Shown in pieces: positions 44,573 to 55,122 of a DNA stretch of 64,000 nucleotides. The position numbers and the translations under genes are program-made. The notes below the pieces were generated by a model. That model saw nothing but the letters and a program-made list of their open reading frames with translations, searched no databases and had not been told where the DNA came from. Positions within the stretch are counted from its first letter, which is position 1, and the number at the start of each line of letters is the position of its first letter. Source of the DNA: Thozetella sp. PMI_491 (taxonomy: Eukaryota > Ascomycota > Sordariomycetes > Chaetosphaeriales > Chaetosphaeriaceae); contig MU270041.1 of NCBI GenBank assembly GCA_021432635.1, positions 1-64,000 on the forward strand, given 5' to 3'.

Positions 44573-46743
44573 TATGCCAATCGATGAATGAATAGTAGCT
44601 AGAATGAGATACCCAGGCGTAGCGGAGGCAGTGACCCATCGACCATTTGTCGAGCTTGATGGGAAAGAACTTAAGCCCCTAGCCAAGCCATATATGCAGA
44701 CTGCTCTGCTCAGGTACTCCCGACGAGGTCAAAACTAGCGTAGGTTACGACAAGCGAATTGGGACGCGCATCGATGGAAGTAACTCTCAGATTACTGTAG
44801 CTGTGAATCCCGGCCCAATTATGCAGCAACCCACCACACCCCCTACAGGGACTCTGGCAAGCGCCTTACTCAGGCGCCTCACCCGGGCGACTTGCCGTGC
44901 GACATATGAGAGCAATTGGAACCGTGATTTTACTCGCTTATTTCTTGATACGAGCGAAGTGAGTAGAACAAGTAATCGTGTAAGTTGCTTTTGTAAGCCG
45001 TATAAGTACCAAGTTAGTTCGCTGCCCGAGTAAAGCTCTGGGGTTCGTCGGCGTCAGCAACAGATGCCTTTGCAACGCCTGTAAGTCCTCAAGCCCCCCA
45101 AGGCGCTCCAATAGTGTAAGCTGCGCATGCGGAGGTTTGCTTGAGAGTCGGCCTTAGCTGTGTGAGACGATGTTACCCGACACTTGCAGGTCGTTGGGCA
45201 CGCGATTTACTCCAAGCTGCAGTCAGCATGAGACCCCTCCCTTTCCCGGCGCATATATGAGTTATCGCAGCTTGTTGAAGGCCCAATGGTGGCAAAGAAC
45301 TGATGCATCGCGCCGGCATCTGATATTGCCTGATTATGGCCGCCGCGCGCTTTCGTGACCCTGCAAGGCGACAGAACGTCGCATTTTGCCCAGCACAATG
45401 ACGACAGATCACACTCCTGCCGCGTCAATGCCTCGGGCATCTTGTACGTCTGGGGGCAACTTGAGTTCCCTCCTTGGAGACTCGGCATTGTGCTAAACTC
45501 CGAGCTTCCTTCTCTAGATAAAATATCGGCCCGGGTAGTAGCTAATCGAGGCCCGTAAGCCGGTCGAAGTGGTATTAGTCGTAGCGGTACTACCCCCTAA
45601 TCGTCCCACGTATTGCGCAATTGCTCATTGTATGCCGCGCTTGGCGAAGCTACTCTCGCACTCCAAGGCCGGAACTAGTTGGCGCAGAACATCCTGGGAG
45701 CACGAGGTCAATTCAAATGTCGAGTTTAAATGTCTAGTTCGCAAGTCTGAGCTCGTTTGGGTTCGGCGAAGGAATGACCGCCTTCAACGAAGCTTGGCAC
45801 GCGGAGATCCAAGTGAGAACCTCGGCTCAACTCCAGACGGTACAGCAGTTTACAATCGAGGGATGAGCAGGGTAATATAAAATTGGTATCATTGGCGTAG
45901 GATAAGGCAAGCAAGAGTATCCTTGTCTGTAGAGCACTCGAGAGTCAGTCAGTCAGTCAGTCAGTCCCGTACCATGGTCGTGAAAGGCGGGTAGGTGGGG
46001 CAGTCGGCAAGAGCTAACGCAGGGCCGAGAGCGGCGAGAGCCTAGCTGCATAGGAGCCGTAGCCAAGTATGCCAAGTATTATCTGGGGTTTGACAGGATG
46101 AGCTTAGTATGTCGCACACGGCACTTACCAGGGATGGACTGTATAGACTGGCAGCATTGGCTATAGCCTGCCAAGAGCCTGCTTTCCGACATTTTTAATC
46201 AGCGAACCCAGCGGCAACAAGAAATGCCAAAAATAGTGCCGCATCCGAAGTGCCGGTGTCACTTTATGAAGGCAGGTAAACACGGCATTCCCCTTACCCG
46301 TCCGGCTGGGAATTGAAGAGGATTCGCCTAGGCCATACTCTCCTAGTCGCCTACAGGCAATTCGCTGCCTGTGTTATACATCACGCCACATTTGGACAAG
46401 GCACATGGCCGCGGCCTCGTTAATTCATTGTGTCTTTTCATTGATTCGAAAGCTTTTCGAATTGAGAGCATGCTGATGCGTGCTATGACTTGTGTCTAGG
46501 CTTGGGTATCGTCCCGTGCAGGTAACCTCCACTGCCGTATATGAAGGCAGGCCAGTCCATCGCCACCGAGCCCCCCTGAGTACCTGGCCCGTTGGTGCCT
46601 TTATGGTATCAGACCCCGCCCATTTTGAGACCTAGTTTAAGGCCGACCGTGAACGCCGTTAACCCGAAAACTCATTGAAACGCCGCCGTGCCGGGATGGT
46701 ATCCACCGGCTCCCAAAGGCCCTTGCCCGCCGCCCCTCTCCCG
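44573..46743. other. Gene-free 2.2-kb stretch
   Basis: No coding region recognised. It contains a short AGTC microsatellite (45943-45966). Confidence 0.5.
45943..45966. repeat. (AGTC)6 microsatellite
   Basis: Six perfect tandem copies of AGTC in an intergenic region. Confidence 0.9.
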
Positions 46744-47900
46744 CTATAAATCCCTGAAATTATCATTATTGTTGTAGTATGATGAAGCGTGTGAATCACC
46801 CGGCCCGCCGGTTCCTTCATAGCCCTGCATCGTTCGGCAGTCGAGATAGTTGTTCTCGATGAATGGCGTCGCCACCTGCACGCCGTAGACCTCGGTCCAG
46901 GTCCTCTCGCCCTCAAACGGCGCGGCGAGCGAGTGCACCCTGCCCCTCACGGCTACGGGCTCGTATGGCCCGGTCGACATGCTCGTGTTGAACAGCCGGA
47001 TCATGTTGTCACACGTGCTGCCGTTGGCGAATGTCGGCTGATTGGTGATGTTCTTGAACAGCTCCAGCGGGTACGGGTTGAACCCCGCCGGCCGCACCCG
47101 CCACATCTCGTACTCGATGAAATCTGGCGAGTCGAGGGACGAGCCGCGGAAATACTGGGCGCCGTTCGAGAGCGTCCGGTAGGCGTCGCAGACCGGGTCG
47201 TACGTCGCTGGAGATACCACAGTCCCGTACGCCCTGGATCCCTCGAGAGCGATCACATTGGTAGAGCTAATGAGCTGGGACGGCGCCCAGCGGAAGGACG
47301 AGTGTCCATCGCCGAAAAAGTCCAGAAACGGGAACTCGAAACCGACGCGCTGGTCAATGGGTTAGTACCATGCGTCAAGACCAATGGCCAGGAAGTGGTG
47401 AGTCTGGCGACGGGGAAGAGGGACGAGCGTACCGAGAAGTCATCCAAAGTGATGCCATACGCTCGGAACTGGACGTCGTGGTCGTGGGCAGCCTGCAGCA
47501 TGACGGGATACATGCCCTTAGGGAAGTCGGGCACGATGTCCCGGTAGGCATGCTCGAGGATAGTAAACTGCTTGGGGATGATGCGCCGTGCCGCCTCCAA
47601 CGTGATGGGGATGATCGCCAGTGTGGCGTTCAGGACGCCTGTGGCATTGTTCGGGAACTTCTCAGCCAGTGGGTTGTCGAGGTCGAGGGCCATGCAGACG
47701 TCTGGCACCGCCGCCGAGTGAGTGTGGTTGATGAGGGCCGAGGCGAGGATCAGCACGAGCACGAGGGAGACGTGCACGAGGGGGAGGGGGAGCGGCATCC
47801 TCGACAGCAGGGAGGGCCGCGATGGCGAGCTGCGCAGGTCGTCCAGTTCCTGAGGGTGGGAGGGGAACTGCGCAGGCAGGCGCGGCATCCGGAGAGGCAT
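46744..47900 (-). CDS. Secreted or membrane-anchored protein of an orphan fungal family
   Basis: Two exons (47900-47433 and 47349-46744) give about 357 residues; the intron of 83 nt has a TACTAAC branch site and a GTACGC donor. A hydrophobic segment (LVHVSLVLVLILASALI, about residues 41-57) follows a basic head, so the protein is either a type II membrane protein or, from the second Met at 47798, carries a cleavable signal peptide. The body has conserved-looking blocks LEHAYRDIVPDFPKGMYPVM, GDGHSSFRWAPSQLIS and GSRAYGTVVSPATYDPVCDAY, with N-glycosylation sequons. Similar proteins are widespread and uncharacterised in ascomycetes. The layout recalls the acetoacetate decarboxylase fold, which is a guess. 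Function unknown. Confidence 0.75.
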
Positions 47901-50437
47901 GGTGGGCAGATGGAGGGGAGAGAGAAGCCGAGAGGGGACGAGAGGTGGACGCGAACAAAGGAGTGTCCACCACGTACGCCGCACTAGGAAATGTACATGT
48001 AAATAGAGACAGGTCCGTCGAGTTCAATAAAAAAAAAGAGGTTAGAAACGCAAAAGACAGGAAATGCGAGGAAAATAAAGGGCCCATTCGAGAAGGGCTA
48101 GCCTCCGAATCAATAAATGCGATGCAGTGTCAAGGAAGAAACCAAGCCGATCGACGGGGGGACATCATGGGTGACGAGGATCCCGAGAAGAGGAACTGTC
48201 GGGAGACCGGATGGACGCTAGACGGATGCTAGCGGATGGGGCCAGGCCTGACTACCGGGCAGCGATCCGGATCTGTAACAAGACAGACATGCTCTCGCCC
48301 TCTCCTAGCCTCTCCTCCCCCCGCTGCCTACGTACGGTCTGCCAGAGGGCGCGACAGGGGAGCCAAGGCCAAGCTCGCAAGGCCAACAAAGGGAGAAGGA
48401 AAAAAAGGGGGTGGGTCGGCGCCTCTGCGCGAAGAGGGTTTAGAAACGGCACCGAGGGCTCCCGTGTCGTTCAGTGCCTTCCTTCGTTTCGGATTGGCCC
48501 TGTAGCGACGCCGGCTCCCCTGTCGCGGGCCTCGCTCCCCGCGTTTCGAAGGTAAAGCGCCAAGGCCCTCAGAGCTGGGACGGGCAAAGAGCCGCCCCCC
48601 CTTGTTTTCCCTACGTTTGGATCCCATCCCGGCTACGTGCCAGAACTTTCCTATTTCCGCGCCCACCCCCACTGACGGGCGATCTCCTCGCGCACCCGCG
48701 CTGCATCGACGAGGCTTTTTGGGTCGTCGTTTTTCTGGTCCGATGATGACGCCCAAGACCTGCCAATCGAGCAAATCTCCGAGGCGGTAGATAGCAGAGA
48801 AGCTTAGGGAGGGCCACGCGAGCAATCCTGTGGGCGCCGCCGCTGCAAATGAACACACTTGGCGCGAGATTAGTGCGCGCGGAAGCTCGTCTTGCCGGTT
48901 GCGCTACTGCACGCACGTCGATTGCTGCTCAGAGACCTACAGCAGCCTACAGCAAAACGGTGCCTACGCTCACCAGTCCGGGCATCTCGACGGCTCTGGA
49001 GTGCCCAATAGCGAAGCAGAAGCGTGCGCCGACAAGGACGAGGGCTGAATCATTGCACTGTACGGTGAGCGGGGGGGGAGGGGGGTGGCGACAGAAGCGA
49101 CGCAGACACAGAGAGAGAGGAACAATGAATGGGACGGACGTTGCCCTGTTTGGTAGTGTTTCGCACGGATGCTGGGATATCCGGCGCACGAGTCGTTACC
49201 CATGACCCCATTCTGCCGCTCTCCCCCCTCGTAAAACATTTTGGCGGGCTCGCTAGGGACGGCCCCCGGCACCCGCACCTGTTGCCCACGCAGCGTGGTC
49301 GCTGGTCTCGCTGGCCGGAAACAGGGAGGACATTTTCTGCCATTCCTCGGACCCGTCGTTCCTCGCCTCCTTAGCCGCCGATCATGGCATGCAGGCGACT
49401 GGGCATGCCAGTGTCGGCGCGGACGGACGCCGGCGAATCGATGGCGCGGCGCGGCAAACAAGCAAACACAAACATGGACCGACCCCGTCCCGAGTCGAGA
49501 GAGGTGGCGCTTGTTTCTCCCCGAAAGTTGCGCCCGTTGTCTCATCCAATCCGCCCTACGTAGACGCCGGCGCAACGCATTGTCGCCCGCCCTTCTAGAG
49601 TTTTCCTGGCCAGACCCCAAGCAGGCGCGCTTTGCGGGGAGGGGGCCGCGCCTCTTCCCATGTTTGGAGCGATGAGGCCATGCCAAACTCAACAGCCGGC
49701 AGGGCTTTCGTGGGCATAAACCGTGGCAGTTGGCACTTGCCGCCGGCTTGAAACGTTTCCGGCCGCCTCTGCAATCTGGGCCTTTCGGTCCCGATGCTAC
49801 CTACTACGGATTGCGTGCAAGCCCGCGTCGCCCAATATGCCGGTCAAGCGCAATCAATTCGATAATGGTGACCCAGAGAACGGAGTGGGAAGAAGCTTAA
49901 TAAAAACGGTGGACAAGCTTTTGGGTCCTCCAGCGGGCTCCATATCTTTATCTGAGCATCCCCGTTCCCAACGAAGGGTTGGAGGCGCCCGGCCGGGTTG
50001 GTGACAATCCGGCTACCTTAACGGAGTACTTAACTAAGCGGCGACCCCCCTGTCACTCTGCCTGCTCCTGTCGTCACAGTCCGTCTACAATGGCTCGTCA
50101 GGCTGCCAGGGGGAATCGTAGACAACGGGTGGAAAGGTCTTATTTGATGACTGCGTAGTAGTATGCAGCTGGGCGCGGCGGCACATGTCGGCGACCACGG
50201 CCGTGTATTGGGATCCTATTTCGGATCACGAACCACCCGGAGCTAGTGGCATCCCACCTAAACTCCCTTTAGCCAACGACAGCCGGAGTGGCCGCGTTGA
50301 GATGTTTTCTATGGCATGCTGTATGGCCAGATACTGAGAGGGGTACCATTTGAATGCGATTCCTCCATGCCTTCCTCGGCCAGATACGCCCTCTGCCTCC
50401 TGCGTGCTCACCGTCTCTTGGCCGCCCCCCACGCCCT
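47901..50437. other. 2.5-kb GC-rich gene-free region
   Basis: Lies upstream of the orphan gene at 46744-47900 and downstream of the GH5 gene. Overlapping open frames on both strands (for example 48328-48858 and 48970-49692, minus) are typical chance frames of GC-rich DNA. It may hold a long leader or non-coding RNA; nothing decisive is visible. Confidence 0.5.
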
Positions 50438-51726
50438 CTACGCCTTTGTAGACAGACGGCCTCCCTTCACCGATGCTGGGCCCGACCACTGCAGCTTGGC
50501 GGGCACCTTCTTTGCGATGGTCGGCACCCAGACGGTGTCGTAGAGGCTAGGAGCACCGCCTACGGCCTTGCTCCCGGGTTCGAGGCTTCCGAGATGCGCC
50601 TGGTCGGTGCAGCAGGGGCTCGCATCACCCCAGAACGGCCCCGCTGCCCATGCGGTCCAGCCGATCCATTCCTCGTTGGCTGCCATGTAGTCGAGGAGCT
50701 GGTTGAGCATGTCGTGGCAGGCAGTGGTGTTGGATCCGCCAAACTCGGTGATGAAGGCCTTGAGCTGGTTGGCCTTGAGCCACGCGGTCACGTCCTTGAG
50801 GTTCGTCGCCGGGTCCTGGGTGCATGCCGTGTGCCCGCCGCTGAAATCCTGGTCGAGGTACTCGTGGATGTCGATGGCCGTGTTGTTCAGCGGGTCAACG
50901 AGCTTGTTGAGCCAGTTGCTGCTCGCCTCTGACCCACCCTGCGCGAACGAGTGTCCACCCGCCCAGCTGTTGCCGGGCGCGATGATGAGCTGCTTCGCAC
51001 CGGCCGCCCGGATCGCGGTGATGGCTGCCTGGTTGTTGGCAAGCATCAGCGAAGAAGGCATATCATGTGGCTCGTTCATCAAGCCAAAGATGACCTTCTC
51101 GTTGGACGCGAAGCGCTTCGCGAGCTCGCCCCAGAACGCACCGAACTGAGCAGTGGTCGCCGCCGTCGGGTCCGACGAGTTGCCAATAACACTGCCGCTA
51201 AACGGCTGCGAGGACGGGTTGTTATATCGCATGTAGTTGTGGGGGTCGAGGATAGCATCTGAGAGAGGGATTTAGCATCCGGCATGAAGTGTTTGAACCC
51301 CGGTGAGCGACATACATGCGCCCTTCTTGACCGTGATGTAGTCGATGGCGTCCTTGTAATGGCCAAAGTGCGTCTCGTCAAACTTGCTGCCCAGGCCCGT
51401 TGCCAAAGGGGCCATGCGTTCGAGGAGGAAGGCAACACGGAACAGGTTGACCTGAGCGCTGATCAATACTCGTCCTAGAGCAGCTGTCACCAACAAAGCG
51501 CACCACGACTGACCTTGTGCGTATCCACCATCACATCTATGCCACTCTCCGCAATGAATTGGTATTCTTTACCGAAAGTGCCAGGAAGACCGGTGCCCGG
51601 GGTCGCGTCCGGGCTCCAGACGCCGAACTCTCCTCCCGACTCTGCCACTCCGGCATAGTAGATTGTGGCCGAGACACCGGAAAGCAGGGACGCAAGCAGC
51701 GCCGCAGTAGAGGACGCGAACTTCAT
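50438..51726 (-). CDS. Secreted endo-beta-1,4-glucanase, GH5 family
   Basis: Three exons (51726-51514, 51451-51316, 51258-50438) join in frame to about 389 residues. A signal peptide (MKFASSTAALLASLLSGVSA) leads straight into the catalytic domain with no cellulose-binding module. Landmarks are VNLFRVAFLLERM at the first strands, YAILDPHNYMRYN across the last splice site, the acid/base Glu in FGLMNEPHD, IAPGNSWAGGHSF, and the nucleophile Glu in FITEFGGSN. This matches the GH5_5 group of fungal endoglucanases (EG II/Egl3 type), which cut internal bonds in cellulose. The first intron uses a GTCAGT donor. The C-terminus is slightly extended beyond the barrel. Confidence 0.9.
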
Positions 51727-52432
51727 GGCGGACTTCGTTTACGAGGTTGTCGTGGCCGACCCAAGGAGCGTGGAGAATCGCGTTGGAGCCGAGGCATCTC
51801 CAACCTACCCATGAGCTTTATACACCAACTCAATTAATTCAGAGGCGAGAGCATGCCGGTTCCTCGGAACCGGACCCGTCGCGTCGAGGGGATTACTCTG
51901 GTTCTAGGCTATAGTTTACCCATTCGCATCCCCCTCCCCTCTCCAATTGAGCGCACGGCCGTGGCATCCCCGCGCCTTTGGTCCATGGAGAGACGACCCT
52001 GGCAGTTCCTCTAGGCGGGATGGCGGGCAATACTGAGATTGAGTGGTGGAAGTATTCGGAGCACAGTGGTACTCGGAGTGACACCCTCGATCCCCGTCGA
52101 CCGCGCCCGGGGAAATTGTAGAGTGGGGATGGAGGGCGGAGGAAGGACTTCCGCCATTGGTAGGTCAGTAGCCAAGCCTATATCCACCACCTCGGATTGC
52201 GAGGCCATCTAGAATATCTGGGCCGTGTAGAGTGTGCCGCAAAATAAAAAATCCGCTGCTGGGCCGTGAGGCCGGGGACTCTGGAGATTTTGATGTAGTG
52301 GAATACGCGCAAACGGCCAAGGGTGTGCCGACACTCGGGTCAGGTACGAGGCGTCGGCAATCTAGGATGTACAGTCGGGATTTCGCTACCATGAGGTGCT
52401 GGAAACCGGGAGTCCAATCCGAACCGCAGGTT
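51727..52432. other. Intergenic, GH5 promoter
   Basis: GH5 promoter and the PGS1 3' flank. A candidate CreA site (GCGGGG on the minus strand, near 51968-51973) is present but such short motifs arise often by chance. No gene. Confidence 0.5.
51817..51822 (-). promoter_or_regulatory. TATA box of the GH5 gene
   Basis: TATAAA on the minus strand about 91 bp before the ATG at 51726, as in many inducible cellulase promoters. Confidence 0.5.
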
Positions 52433-54072
52433 TCACAGCGCACCTCCCACCAGCTGCACGATCCACATGGCAATGCGGACCTTGAGGCTGACCCGACGCT
52501 CGTTCTTTGCGAAGTCATCTCGGGTCACGGGAGCAGCATGGCCTTGAAGCCAACGCTGTTCCTCACCGAGACGCTCTTTCAACTCCTTGTTATCAGTGAC
52601 GATCATCGCGTTCGCCTCGAGGTCGAGTGAGTAGCTGCGCTTCGTGTAGTTTGAGCTTCCTACAAGGCTAATGGACGGGTCTGAGCTGCCTGGTAATGTA
52701 ACCCACAGGCCCTTGGCGTGGTAGGTCCATCCATCCGGTTGGTTTACCGTCCCCCGACGCCACTCCTTGAGCGTAACCTCGGAGGCTCGGCCGCGGCTGC
52801 GTACAGTATCTAGGAATCGTCTGGCTAGCAGGGTGTAGGCATCCGGAAGAAGGCCCGACACGCCGCGGGACTGGTAGAAACCGTTGGCGTACGGAGAGGC
52901 GGTGATCACGGTGCAACTGTGCGACGCGGTCGAAAGGAGAAGCTTGGTAAGACTGGGGGCAGGGTTGAAGTATCCCGCGGTGAAGGTCCAGGATGAGCCG
53001 GCATACTGCGGTGATGCGAGAGTGGAGAGGACGTGGGTGATGGCAGGAAGTTCTGTCGAGGTATCTGGCTTCAGGAGCTGGGAGAATTGCGCGAGCACGT
53101 AGACTGATGTGTCATGCTTCGGAGACGATGCTATTTCTTGAACCGCCGGTATTTTAGTGCTAGGCGATATCAGGGCGCCCATCACGCTCGTGGAATCGCT
53201 CACGAACTGGCCCGGGCTCTCCAGCGGCGACGGGCCAGCATTGGTCTTCGGCCAGACCAGCTCAAAGCCTGAGGGAGAATCGGACGGCCTAACGAGGAAG
53301 CTGAGGGATGAAACGCCTTGATGGAGCCTAGAGAAGTATTCCGTGATATCCCTAGAGCGAAACAGGTGGTAGCGATCCTGCCGGTTGGTGAAGTAGTCAG
53401 TCGACAAGTTGGCCCCGGAGAGAATAATCTCGTCGTCCACGCCGTAAAGCTTCATGTGCTGCAGCCCCCATCCCTCGTTTATCCTTTTCGGAATATATTT
53501 CTTCCTGAGCCCTGTGAGGTTTGGTGTGTGGTACATGCGGATCTCGACACGTTCGGGGCCAAACTCGGCAATGAGAGGCGCCAGGAGAGAGGCAGAAGAC
53601 GGGTCGGGGGCTTCTCGGGTGCCTCTCAGGGCATCGGTCAGGATGCTAAGCTTGACATTGGGCTTCTGACGAAGCGTCTCCTGCAAGGTAGTGATCTGGG
53701 AGGGTTAGAAATGCAGCCTCGGCGTAGGAGCGAAGGAAAACTGACCAGTTCCGTCTCTGACTTCCCGATGTATAACGTCGAGAGGAAGATGCGGCTCTCG
53801 GCGTTCCGGATCTTGGCCTTGAGCGTCTCGTAGAATTCGGTTGGGGTCTGCAGGATCTGAACCTGGGAGCCGTGGACCTTGAACGACGGGGCTATCTTGT
53901 CGAGCTCGCTGGTGAAAGGCGCAAGCATCCCAGCGTTGGTCGTTGAGCTCTGTGAAGCTCCGGAGGCCGGGGTCGAGAACCGTCGGCACTGGGGGCGCGC
54001 CACCCGCAAAGCCGGCCGGGACGCCGGCACTCTGATCTTGCTAGCGCATCTCGATGCGCTCCTGACTATCAT
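52433..54072 (-). CDS. PGS1: Phosphatidylglycerophosphate synthase, mitochondrial (PGS1)
   Basis: Two exons (54072-53746 and 53695-52433) give about 529 residues; the intron of 50 nt is near the lower limit. The N-terminus MIVRSASRCASKIRVPASRP is an arginine-rich mitochondrial presequence. The body is of the phospholipase-D superfamily: SRIFLSTLYIGKSETEL, then the first HKD motif at HMKLYGVDDEIILSGANLS (H189, K191), and a second at YHAKGLWV with LVGSSNYTKRS. PGS1 makes phosphatidylglycerophosphate from CDP-diacylglycerol and glycerol-3-phosphate, the first committed step to cardiolipin in the inner membrane. An in-frame ATG upstream (54306) would precede the presequence and is rejected. It is divergent from NDUFA12. 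Confidence 0.92.
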
Positions 54073-54352
54073 AGCCGCGAGAGTGCAGGAGAAGTCGAGG
54101 GATAGAGAATGGACAGAGAACGAATGACACGAAGGAACGACTGGACTGGCAAAAAGTTTTGGGCCGGCAAGCAGCTCCAGCACATCCCAGGCCAAAGCTT
54201 CCCACACGCGCTCCGTGGGGGAGCTACGCCATTGGCTGGCCGAATTGGTGGGTCCTGCAGTGGACCCACTGCGTGACATCTCGTCGACTTCACTTCCGAA
54301 CTTCACTCTTCGGCATCACCACACTCTAGGTCGATTGACCAGCCCTATCGAG
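54073..54352. promoter_or_regulatory. Divergent promoter of PGS1 and NDUFA12
   Basis: 280 bp separate the two start codons of genes pointing away from each other, so both core promoters must lie here or overlap the leaders. Both products are mitochondrial inner-membrane factors, which makes shared control plausible. No TATA box is obvious. Confidence 0.55.
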
Positions 54353-55122
54353 ATGTCGACCATTTCGCGCACCCTGCGGAACCTCCGCAAGATTGGCCTC
54401 AAGGTAATTGACAAACTTAGGATTGGGAAGACCCTGCGCTGACACTGAATTTTCGCAGGAATACTGGCACCAAATCAACGTATGTCAACCCCTGCTTTCC
54501 ACGACTCAACGAACCTAGGCTGACCGCTGACCGCCCTGAACAGTACATCGGTATGCTCTAGCGACGACTACAACGGCGAGGGGAATTGACGGGATACTGA
54601 TCGTCGGCAGGTGACACGAAGGCCGGTGTGCTGGTGGGAACCGACAAGTTCGGCAACAAGTTCTACGAGAACGCTACCGACGAATTGCCTCGTGTGTTCA
54701 CCCAGTGCCCCCAGGAAAAACTCGTCGTTCAAATATGCTTACTCGGAGGTAGTTCGTACGCGATGGGTGGACTACAAGGTGCACGACTATGACGCGTAGG
54801 TTCTCTGCCGGCTCTTCCGCACCAGGCACGCAAGAGACTAACCACGCAATCTAGCGCCCAGATCGAGCCGCTCTGGCACCTATGGATCTCCTACGGTGTC
54901 GACAAGCCGCCGAACCAAGACCCCATTGCGACCATCAACCGATCCTGGGCCTCCCCTAAGCACATCCCGAACTACACCCAAACGAGAGGCGCGTACAAGC
55001 CCTACAACACGTGAGTAGATCGGGTCTGGCGGGAAATGCGGTGGTGAACGATGCCGCTAACAATGAATAGAACCAAGCCCAAGATGAAGTCGTGGGAGCC
55101 GGTTGCTGGTGCGAGGCAGTAA
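54353..55122 (+). CDS. NADH:ubiquinone oxidoreductase subunit NDUFA12 (B17.2 type)
   Basis: Seven exons: 54353-54403, 54459-54479, 54544-54550, 54611-54691, 54753-54795, 54855-55010 and 55071-55122. They total 411 nt, or 136 residues, as expected for the fungal subunit. Family blocks are spread over the exons: STISRTLRNLRKIGL, EYWHQIN, YIGDTKAGVLVGTDKFGNKF, LRTRWVDYKVHDYDA, QIEPLWHLWISYGVDKPP and the C-terminal KPKMKSWEPVAGARQ. Exon 3 is only 7 nt long (TACATCG) and contributes Tyr-Ile and the first base of Gly; the protein does not fit without it. The subunit sits in the matrix arm of complex I, near the quinone-reducing module. Simple gene finders are likely to break this gene. Confidence 0.9.

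Noticed and set aside
54073-54306. N-terminal extension of PGS1 to an upstream ATG
   Set aside because: It would place the mitochondrial presequence internally and use most of the divergent promoter.
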